A stretch of 64,000 nucleotides of DNA, from assembly GCF_030158565.1 (NCBI RefSeq), contig NZ_JAOASQ010000010.1, forward strand, positions 19,255 to 83,254. Reading direction: 5' to 3'. The stretch's first letter is position 1, and each line of letters starts with the position of its first letter. The DNA is from Limnohabitans sp. (GTDB lineage: Bacteria > Pseudomonadota > Gammaproteobacteria > Burkholderiales > Burkholderiaceae_C). The position numbers and the translations under genes are program-made. The notes beneath the pieces were generated by a model. It had not been told where the DNA came from. It saw only the letters and a program-made list of their open reading frames with translations, and ran no database searches. Positions 17,134 through 23,508 of this stretch are shown piece by piece.

Positions 17134-17355
17134 GGATCCCGGGTCTTCGCCCGGGATGACAAAACAGAGCGGTCATGCCGGACTTGCTGCATCTGTCACC
17201 CCAGACTTGCTCCATCTGTCATCGCGGAATTGCATGGTCTGTTATGCCGGAATTGGCTCATTTGTCATCCCGGACTTGATCCGGGATCCATCGCGCCCAG
17301 CTGGCGTTTGCAAAGGACTGCCCTGAACCATGGACCCCGGGTCTTCGCCCGGGAT
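17134..17355. repeat. Palindromic elements flanking a 23-base degenerate tandem ladder (REP-like)
   Basis: The 356-base gap between the RecQ-like gene and the next gene (17089-17444) holds no credible gene. It contains three hairpins: ATCCCGGG-tcttcg-CCCGGGAT at 17136-17157, ATCCCGG-acttgat-CCGGGAT at 17267-17287 and a near copy of the first at 17334-17355. The first and second are inverted relative to each other. Between them, 17172-17286, five units of 23 bases start GTCATGCCGG, GTCACCCCAG, GTCATCGCGG, GTTATGCCGG and GTCATCCCGG. The last is the left arm of hairpin two. The motif GTCATCCCGGACTTGATCC resembles a repeat common in proteobacterial intergenic DNA. Confidence 0.8.
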
Positions 17356-17444
17356 CACAAAAACAGGTGCTGCGCTGACATGTCAACTTCATCGGGCTTG
17401 GTTTCATCAGGCATGATCGCCATCCCACATTTCTCTAACAAACC

Positions 17445-17939
17445 ATGACCGAAGACACCCAAGACACGCCCTTGCTGCAGGAAGCCCGCTTTTGGCAAGA
17501 CGAGCAATGGACCGCCAAGGTCATCAAAAATGAAGACGATGACGGTTGGGCAGTGGCCATGTACAAAGCCGGTGAGTCCGAGCCCGCGTTGGTCGGCCCT
17601 TGGACCATGGGCCGAGACAAAAAGAACCCCAAGCCGCTGGATGGCACGGCCTTCATCACGCTGGTCAAAACCGCCAGCGAGTTTGTGCGCCGCAGCGAGC
17701 AGCAGCTGCATGCGCAGCTCAACCAGAGCGTGACGGTGAACAGCCAAGACGGCCGTGTGACCGTGCTCTTGCGCATCGTGCCCGATGAGGACAACCCTTA
17801 TGCCTTGCTGACCGCCCAAGACGAGGTTGGCGAGACCCTGGCCGAGTTCAAGGTGGAGGCCGGCTTCAAGCTCAACCGACAGACGGCGCAAGCCTGGGTG
17901 GATGCCGACTTGGTCAAACCCGGCAGTGGGCGGCGCTGA
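17445..17939 (+). CDS. Conserved hypothetical protein, cytoplasmic, acidic
   Basis: A 164-residue soluble protein with no signal peptide or membrane segment, and no family that I recognise. It has an acidic N-terminus (MTEDTQDTPLL), a segment ARFWQDEQWTAKVIKNEDDDGWAVAMYKAGESEPALVGPWTMGRDKKNPKPLD typical of a beta-rich domain, then an alpha helix TASEFVRRSEQQLHAQLNQSVTV and a further beta part ending in LVKPGSGRR. Codon use matches neighbours and the GC bias supports coding. ATG 17445 lies after the repeat-filled gap; no strong ribosome site is visible. Seen from memory in Comamonadaceae-like genomes, but function is unknown. Confidence 0.75.
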   Translation: MTEDTQDTPLLQEARFWQDEQWTAKVIKNEDDDGWAVAMYKAGESEPALVGPWTMGRDKKNPKPLDGTAFITLVKTASEFVRRSEQQLHAQLNQSVTVNSQDGRVTVLLRIVPDEDNPYALLTAQDEVGETLAEFKVEAGFKLNRQTAQAWVDADLVKPGSGRR

Positions 17940-18087
17940 ACGTGGAGATGTCTGCGTGGCAAAGCTGGCGACCTGAGCTGCGACTGCGGTGGCTTTTGGT
18001 GGGGCACCTGTCTTGGCGGCTACAAGTCCATTACGTTGGCTAAGCCACAATCTGCACCAAGGCCACTTGGCTTCAACATCGCAATCC

Positions 18088-19263
18088 ATGAGCACTGACG
18101 CATCGCACCTCAAACCCTGGCAGGTCATCATCGGCGGCATTTTTGGTCTGGTGCTCAGCATTGGTCTGGCCCGGTTTGCTTACACCCCTTTGTTGCCCGC
18201 CTTGCAATTGCAAACCGGCTTGAGCGATGCCAGTGCGGGCGCATTGGCAGCCATCAATTACGCGGGCTATATCTCGGGCGCGCTGGCCGCCGCTTGGATC
18301 GACGATGTGCGCTGGCGCCACCGGCTCTACAGCATGGGGCTGTGGATGTCCTTGCTCACGGTGGCCGGCATGGCGCTGTCGACCTGGATGCCGGCCTGGG
18401 CGCTGTGGCGCTATCTGGGCGGTTTGTGTGGCGCCACGGGCATGTTGCTCGGCGCCGGGCTGGTGCTGGGCTGGTTGATGCGCCAGGGCCGCAGGCCTGA
18501 GCTGGGTGTCCTTTTCATTGGTCTGGGCTTGGGCATCGTGGTGTCGGCCGTCGGGGTTTGGAGTGTCTCGAAAATTTGGACTTTGTGGTCATCGCAGTGG
18601 CTGGCCATGGCGGCCATTGGCTTGGTGTTTTTTGTGCCGGCTTGGGCTTGGCGACCACCGGTGCCACCTGCACCTGCGGCCAGCAGCGCCGCCGATGCAC
18701 CCAACAAGGTCTCGCGCCGTTGGATGCTGACCATGGCGGGCAGCTACTTTGCGGCGGGCTGGGGCTTTGTCATCAGCGCCACCTTCACCGTGGCCATTGT
18801 CGAGCGCGAACCGGCTTTGGCCGGGCAGGGCGCATTGGCTTGGGCCTTGGTGGGCCTCGCAGCCATGCCTGCGGTGTTTTTGTGGGACAAGGTGGCGCGG
18901 CGCTGGGGCGACACGCGGGCTTTGTTGCTGGCCTTTGGCTTGCAGACGCTGTCGGTGATCTTGCCCGCCTTGTCGGGCTCGCTCGCCGCTGCTTTGGGAG
19001 GGGCCATCGGCTACGGCGCGACCTTCATCGGCATTGTCAGCTTGACGCTGGCTTTGGTCGGTCGCCGTGCACCGCAAAACCCCGGTAAGGCCATGGCCCG
19101 CCTGACCTTGAGCTATGGCGCCGCTCAAGTGATTGCGCCGGTGGTGGCGGGGGCCATGGCGCAAGCCACGGGCACTTTCAAGGGGGCTTTATGGCTCACG
19201 GCAGGCGTCATGGCCGCAGGCATGGCGCTGCTGGCGACCCTGCCCGATGAGGGGCAGGGCTGA
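18088..19263 (+). CDS. MFS transporter, YbfB/YjiJ family
   Basis: A 391-residue integral membrane protein with about 12 hydrophobic segments and a soluble Pro/Ala-rich loop near the middle (PPVPPAPAASSAADAPNK). The N-terminal GLVLSIGLARFAYTPLLPAL and the following AALAAINYAGYISGALAA are typical of the YbfB/YjiJ branch of the major facilitator superfamily. The likely role is export or uptake of a small molecule at the inner membrane; the substrate cannot be inferred. ATG 18088 is preferred to an in-frame ATG 33 codons upstream, since the family begins at the first helix. It is convergent with the glyoxalase-like gene with 6 bases between stops. Confidence 0.87.
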   Translation: MSTDASHLKPWQVIIGGIFGLVLSIGLARFAYTPLLPALQLQTGLSDASAGALAAINYAGYISGALAAAWIDDVRWRHRLYSMGLWMSLLTVAGMALSTWMPAWALWRYLGGLCGATGMLLGAGLVLGWLMRQGRRPELGVLFIGLGLGIVVSAVGVWSVSKIWTLWSSQWLAMAAIGLVFFVPAWAWRPPVPPAPAASSAADAPNKVSRRWMLTMAGSYFAAGWGFVISATFTVAIVEREPALAGQGALAWALVGLAAMPAVFLWDKVARRWGDTRALLLAFGLQTLSVILPALSGSLAAALGGAIGYGATFIGIVSLTLALVGRRAPQNPGKAMARLTLSYGAAQVIAPVVAGAMAQATGTFKGALWLTAGVMAAGMALLATLPDEGQG

Positions 19264-19269
19264 GGCTTT

Positions 19270-19974
19270 TCAAATGCCCAGGCTGTCCAGCTGCACCAGG
19301 CCTTTGGGGGTTTGCAAGGTGGCGGTGATGTTGGCTGGGCCCGTTGCGATGGCGATGCCCTGCAGACCGATCGCTTCGTAGGCGGCTTGCAGCTTGGGGC
19401 CGCTGGGGTGGCTGATGGCGATGCTTTGCAGCGTCACGCCCGAGCGGGGCAGACTGTTGCGCGGGTGCAGGCGCAGCGGCTCAGAGGCATCGGGCTTGCC
19501 CCACTGGATCAAGGTGGGCAGGCAACCGTTGAAAAGCCGTTCACCGTCTTCGCGCACGGTGATTTGCCAGTTGAGGGTGCCTTTGTTCGATTTGCGGCTG
19601 GCATGCACGATTTGGCCGCGCTCGATCTCCTGGGTCCGCAGCGCATGGCGAGCGCCCTTGATGTCGTCGGTGCTGGCCACAAAAGTGACGAGACGAGGCG
19701 CCTGGGCCACGGCTTTTTGCAGAGCCTTGTCGTCCATGTCGAACCAGCGTGCCACGGAGCCTTTGGGGGCTAGGGCATCCGGGTTGATGGCGATGATTTC
19801 AAAATAGGCCAGCGGGTGCTTGGGCGACGCGATTTTGAACAGGCGGTTGTGGGTGCCGTATTTGTCGTGCTCGCCGCCAGCTGCAGGGGTGATGCCCAGA
19901 GTGGCTTCGCACCAGGCCACGCCCGCATCCAGCGTCGAGGCCATGACCACGAGGTGGTCGATTTGAGAGTTCAT
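19270..19974 (-). CDS. Glyoxalase-like (VOC) domain protein
   Basis: A 234-residue protein resembling the Glyoxalase_3 group of the vicinal oxygen chelate fold: MNSQIDHLVVMASTLDAGVAWCEATLGITPAAGGEHDKYGTHNRL carries the N-terminal metal-ligand His (about 7) and the GEH..GTHN pattern, and LPTLIQWGK lies in the second module. The reaction is not predictable. Its ATG overlaps the stop of the NlpC/P60 gene (bases 19971-19974), implying coupled translation, although the two functions have no obvious link. Confidence 0.87.
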   Translation of the reverse strand: MNSQIDHLVVMASTLDAGVAWCEATLGITPAAGGEHDKYGTHNRLFKIASPKHPLAYFEIIAINPDALAPKGSVARWFDMDDKALQKAVAQAPRLVTFVASTDDIKGARHALRTQEIERGQIVHASRKSNKGTLNWQITVREDGERLFNGCLPTLIQWGKPDASEPLRLHPRNSLPRSGVTLQSIAISHPSGPKLQAAYEAIGLQGIAIATGPANITATLQTPKGLVQLDSLGI

Positions 19975-20522
19975 GGTTTGTTCGGTTCGGTGTCAAGTGG
20001 AACGCGCCGCGCCCCATTGAACCGTTTTTGCCAATAGGCGCTGCGCATGTCGTCGACTTTAACCGCCTTGCCAGTGCGTGGGGCATGGATGAATTTGCCA
20101 TCGCCCACATAAATGCCCACATGGCTGAAAGCGCGCTTCATGGTGTTGAAGAAGACCAGGTCGCCGGGCTTGAGTTCGCTGCGGTCAATGGTTTCTGTGC
20201 TGTGGGCTTGTTCTTCAGCGCGTCGAGGCAGGATTTGCCCGACCGAATTTTCATACAGGTAGCGGACAAAACCACTGCAATCGAACCCCGATGCTTCGCT
20301 GGTACCGCCACGGCGATAGGGCACACCGAGCAGGTCCATGGCTTGTGTGATCAGTCCTGTGGCTTGTCCGCTGGCTTTGTCTTTGGCTGTGCTCAATTGA
20401 CCTGCGAATTGGGACATCAAACCTTTTTCGACCAAAGGTTTGAGCGCTTCTTCATCCGTCGGCGCGGCAAGTGCCACTGACGAGAAGATCAGGCAACAAA
20501 GAGAAAGGAATAACTGACGCAT
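19971..20522 (-). CDS. C40-family (NlpC/P60) secreted cell wall peptidase
   Basis: A 183-residue exported peptidoglycan endopeptidase. The signal peptide MRQLFLSLCCLIFSSVALA ends near residue 20. The NlpC/P60 domain has the catalytic Cys82 in FDCSGFV, His134 in SHVGIYVG and a third polar residue candidate His146 in FIHAP. It likely cleaves stem peptides during cell wall turnover in the periplasm. Start ATG 20522 is chosen from the signal peptide; a longer frame begins at 20570 but adds a charged extension that would spoil export. GAGAAAGGAA lies just upstream. Its stop overlaps the following glyoxalase-like start. Confidence 0.92.
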   Translation of the reverse strand: MRQLFLSLCCLIFSSVALAAPTDEEALKPLVEKGLMSQFAGQLSTAKDKASGQATGLITQAMDLLGVPYRRGGTSEASGFDCSGFVRYLYENSVGQILPRRAEEQAHSTETIDRSELKPGDLVFFNTMKRAFSHVGIYVGDGKFIHAPRTGKAVKVDDMRSAYWQKRFNGARRVPLDTEPNKP

Positions 20523-20630
20523 AACTTTCGAGCATAACTGATTGTCGGATTGGATGTCATGCCAAATCATTCAATATTCATGTCGTCAAAGTGCGCTGGG
20601 CGCTCCTGCGACAATCGTTCCATCTAAAGA

Positions 20631-21248
20631 ATGGATTTTGATATGTTGATCGATGTCGAAGAGAGTCAGTTGGTTTTGGTGGATTTCCAGGCCAAGCTCA
20701 AGCCGGTGATGCTGGACGCCGAGAGCGTCTGGTCCAACGCCGCCAAGCTGGCCGAGTTGGCCGCTGCCTTGGAGCTGCCCGTGTGGGGCACCGAGCAGAA
20801 CCCATCGCGCCTGGGGGAGATGCCGCCAGAGTTGCGCTCGCATTGCCGCAAAGTGCTGGCCAAGATGCAATTCAGCGCCGTGGAAGAGGGCCTGGGGGAA
20901 TGGCTGCAACCCGTGCCTGCCCAGCCGCCCCGTGGCAACGCCCGCAGCTTGCCGCGTCACTTGCAAAAGCCCCAGCCTGAAAGCCAGGAGCGCAAAACCA
21001 TTGTGTTGGCGGGTTGCGAAGCCCACATTTGCTTGCTGCAAACGGCGCTCGATTTGCTTGAAGACGAATTCGATGTGTGGGTGGTGACCGACGCCTGCAG
21101 TTCGCGCACCGAACGCAACCGCGATGCGGCCTACGACCGCTTGGCCGGTGCTGGCGCCGAGTTGGTGACGGCCGAGATGGTGGCCTTTGAGTGGATCCGA
21201 ACGGCGGAGCACCCCGACTTTAAATTGCTGCAAAGTTTGTTCAAGTGA
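20631..21248 (+). CDS. Isochorismatase-family cysteine hydrolase
   Basis: A 205-residue protein of the isochorismatase-like (nicotinamidase/YcaC) fold. The catalytic triad is visible: Asp18 in LVLVDFQ, Lys78 in LAKMQFS and Cys134 in GCEAHICLLQTA. The typical C-terminal TDACSSRTERNRDAAYDRLAGAGAELVTAEMVAFEW follows. Such proteins hydrolyse amides or esters; the substrate is unknown. A second in-frame ATG at 20643 could be the true start, with GGA seven bases upstream; it would shorten the protein by four residues. It is divergent from the NlpC/P60 gene, with about 108 bases between. Confidence 0.9.
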   Translation: MDFDMLIDVEESQLVLVDFQAKLKPVMLDAESVWSNAAKLAELAAALELPVWGTEQNPSRLGEMPPELRSHCRKVLAKMQFSAVEEGLGEWLQPVPAQPPRGNARSLPRHLQKPQPESQERKTIVLAGCEAHICLLQTALDLLEDEFDVWVVTDACSSRTERNRDAAYDRLAGAGAELVTAEMVAFEWIRTAEHPDFKLLQSLFK

Positions 21249-21400
21249 AGCCAGGCGGCTTGTCCGCCTTGTCTTGCGTGTGACAAAGTCAGCTTGTTGC
21301 AAGTCCCTTATCCATAATTAAGAATTCATAAAGAGCTCTCTGGCCGCACGCGGCGAGGGGGCCTCACGGGTTCTTATTGGCAGGTATTCAGGAGACTTTC

Positions 21401-23299
21401 ATGGGCAGCTTTGCTGACTTTCACGCACGCTCGATCAACGACCGCGACGCATTCTGGGCCGAGCAGGCCAAACTGGTGGACTGGAAAGTCCAGCCCCAGC
21501 AAATCTGCGACTACAGCAACCCACCGTTTGCCAAATGGTTTGTTGGCGGTCAGACCAATCTGTGCCACAACGCCGTGGACCGTCACTTGGCCGAGCGCGC
21601 TGACCAGCCTGCGCTGATTTTTGTGTCGACCGAGACCGATCAGGAAAAGACCTACACCTTCCGTGACCTGCACGCCGAAGTGCAGCGCATGGCCGCGATC
21701 CTCAAAGACTTGGGCGTGGTCAAGGGCGACCGCGTGCTGATTTACATGCCCATGATCGCCGAAGCCGCGTTCGCCATGCTGGCCTGTGCACGATTGGGGG
21801 CTATCCACTCGGTGGTGTTTGGCGGGTTCGCTTCGCACTCGCTGGCCACCCGCATCGAAGACGCATCGCCCAAGGTCATCATCAGCGCCGATGCCGGTTC
21901 GCGTGGTGGCAAGGGTGTGCCCTACAAGCCATTGCTCGACGAAGCCATCCGCTTGTCGGCCCACAAGCCTGCCAACGTGATCATGGTTGACCGCCACCTG
22001 GCCGCGTTCACCCCTGTGGCCGGGCGTGACGTGGATTACGCCACCGAGCGCGCCAAGCACATGGACACCGTGGTGCCTTGCGAGTGGGTTGAATCCACCC
22101 ACTCCAGCTACACGCTTTACACCTCGGGCACCACCGGCAAGCCCAAAGGCGTGCAGCGCGACACCGGTGGCTACACCGTGGCTTTGGCGGCCAGCATGCC
22201 GCACATTTTCCAGGGCAAGCCCGGCGGCACATTTTTCTGCACCAGCGACATCGGCTGGGTGGTGGGCCACAGCTACATCATCTACGGCCCGTTGATCGGT
22301 GGTATGGCCACCATCATGTATGAAGGCCTGCCGATCCGCCCGGATGGTGGCATCTGGTGGAGCCTGGTCGAGAAGTACAAGGTCAGCGTCATGTTCAGCG
22401 CGCCCACGGCCATCCGCGTGCTGAAGAAACAAGACCCCGCATTGCTGACCAAATACGACCTGTCCAGCCTGCAAGCGCTGTTCCTGGCCGGTGAGCCGCT
22501 CGATGAGCCCACGGCCAAGTGGATTTCCGAAGGGCTGAATGGCAAAGCCATCATTGACAACTACTGGCAGACCGAAACCGGCTGGCCGATTCTCACGATC
22601 TGCAACGGCGTGGAAAAAGCTGAAAGCAAGTTCGGCTCGCCTGGCAAGGCCGTTTACGGCTACAACGTCAAGCTGGTCGATGACCAGACCGGCGAAGAAC
22701 TGACCGGCGCCAACCAGAAGGGCGTGTTGACCATCGAAGGCCCTCTGCCTCCCGGTAACCTGCAAACCATCTGGGGCGACGACGATCGTTTCGTCAAGAC
22801 CTACTGGAAGACCGTGCCCAACAAGCTGGTCTACAGCACCTTTGACTGGGCTGTGCGCGACGAAGACGGTTACTACTTCATCCTGGGCCGCACCGACGAC
22901 GTGATCAACGTGGCCGGTCACCGCCTGGGCACCCGCGAGATCGAAGAAAGCATTTCCAGTCACCCCAATGTGGCCGAAGTGGCGGTGGTGGGCGTGGCCG
23001 ACCAGCTCAAAGGGCAGGTGGCGATGGCCTTTGCCATTGCCAAGGACACCACGGGCCTCACTGACGCGGCAGCGCGCCTGAAGCTTGAAGGCGACGTCAT
23101 GAAGGTGGTGGACTCGCAGCTGGGCGCTGTGGCCCGTCCTTCGCGGGTGTTCTTCGTCTCGGCCTTGCCCAAGACGCGCAGCGGCAAGCTGCTGCGCCGG
23201 GCGATCCAGGCGGTGGCCGAAGGCCGCGACCCCGGCGATCTGACCACCATGGATGATCCCGCCGCTTTGCAGCAGATCGTCGATCTGATCAAAGGCTGA
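21401..23299 (+). CDS. prpE: Propionyl-CoA synthetase
   Basis: A 632-residue AMP-forming acyl-CoA synthetase of the PrpE type, converting propionate, ATP and CoA to propionyl-CoA. The adenylate loop YTSGTTGKPKGVQRD (about 240) has the QRDTGGY extension characteristic of PrpE. NYWQTETGWPI, GRTDDVINVAGHRLGTREIEE and the catalytic C-terminal Lys in KTRSGKLLRR are present; the last is a known acetylation site in the family. ATG 21401 has AGGAGA upstream. No prpBCD genes are adjacent. It is followed by a terminator. The 150-base upstream gap is A/T-rich around 21300-21340, then GC-rich. Confidence 0.96.
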   Translation: MGSFADFHARSINDRDAFWAEQAKLVDWKVQPQQICDYSNPPFAKWFVGGQTNLCHNAVDRHLAERADQPALIFVSTETDQEKTYTFRDLHAEVQRMAAILKDLGVVKGDRVLIYMPMIAEAAFAMLACARLGAIHSVVFGGFASHSLATRIEDASPKVIISADAGSRGGKGVPYKPLLDEAIRLSAHKPANVIMVDRHLAAFTPVAGRDVDYATERAKHMDTVVPCEWVESTHSSYTLYTSGTTGKPKGVQRDTGGYTVALAASMPHIFQGKPGGTFFCTSDIGWVVGHSYIIYGPLIGGMATIMYEGLPIRPDGGIWWSLVEKYKVSVMFSAPTAIRVLKKQDPALLTKYDLSSLQALFLAGEPLDEPTAKWISEGLNGKAIIDNYWQTETGWPILTICNGVEKAESKFGSPGKAVYGYNVKLVDDQTGEELTGANQKGVLTIEGPLPPGNLQTIWGDDDRFVKTYWKTVPNKLVYSTFDWAVRDEDGYYFILGRTDDVINVAGHRLGTREIEESISSHPNVAEVAVVGVADQLKGQVAMAFAIAKDTTGLTDAAARLKLEGDVMKVVDSQLGAVARPSRVFFVSALPKTRSGKLLRRAIQAVAEGRDPGDLTTMDDPAALQQIVDLIKG

Positions 23300-23307
23300 T
23301 GAATCTG

Positions 23308-23334
23308 GACCTCGCCCCTGGCGGGGTCTTTTTT
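23308..23334 (+). terminator. Rho-independent terminator of prpE
   Basis: Stem GACCTCGCC / GGCGGGGTC with one G-T pair and a 3-base loop, followed by seven Ts. It begins nine bases after the prpE stop. Confidence 0.88.
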
Positions 23335-23359
23335 CATCGGCACTTCTTGAACCTGTAAG

Positions 23360-23387
23360 TTAGACATCGGACAAGCCGTGGCACAAT
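23360..23387 (+). promoter_or_regulatory. Candidate sigma-70 promoter of the sucAB-lpdA operon
   Basis: TTAGAC (23360-23365), 16-base spacer, CACAAT (23382-23387). It lies between the prpE terminator and the sucA leader and would give a leader of about 115 bases. The same CACAAT box appears before hflK. Inferred from sequence only. Confidence 0.45.
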
Positions 23388-23429
23388 GCGCGAGTTACTC
23401 AGGCCCTTCCCATGCCACAGTCGCATCCG

Positions 23430-23508
23430 CCAACCGGTTCAGCCGTGTCGCGGAAGGTAAATCTCAACCAACTTATGTTTCCCAGAGGGAAACGGAGGTC
23501 AGCGAAAT
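23430..23508 (+). ncRNA. Structured 5' leader of sucA; candidate sucA RNA motif
   Basis: A perfect 7-base hairpin GTTTCCC-AGA-GGGAAAC (23477-23493) directly abuts the ribosome site GGAGG (23494-23498), 10 bases before the sucA ATG. A conserved cis-regulatory structure named the sucA motif has been described upstream of sucA specifically in Burkholderiales, with part of it overlapping the ribosome site. Position and taxon fit. I have not been able to align the full consensus, so the family assignment is inference. Confidence 0.55.

Noticed and set aside
17172..17286. Five 23-base repeats considered as a CRISPR array
   Set aside because: The units are directly adjacent without spacers, are diverged from each other, and no cas gene is nearby.
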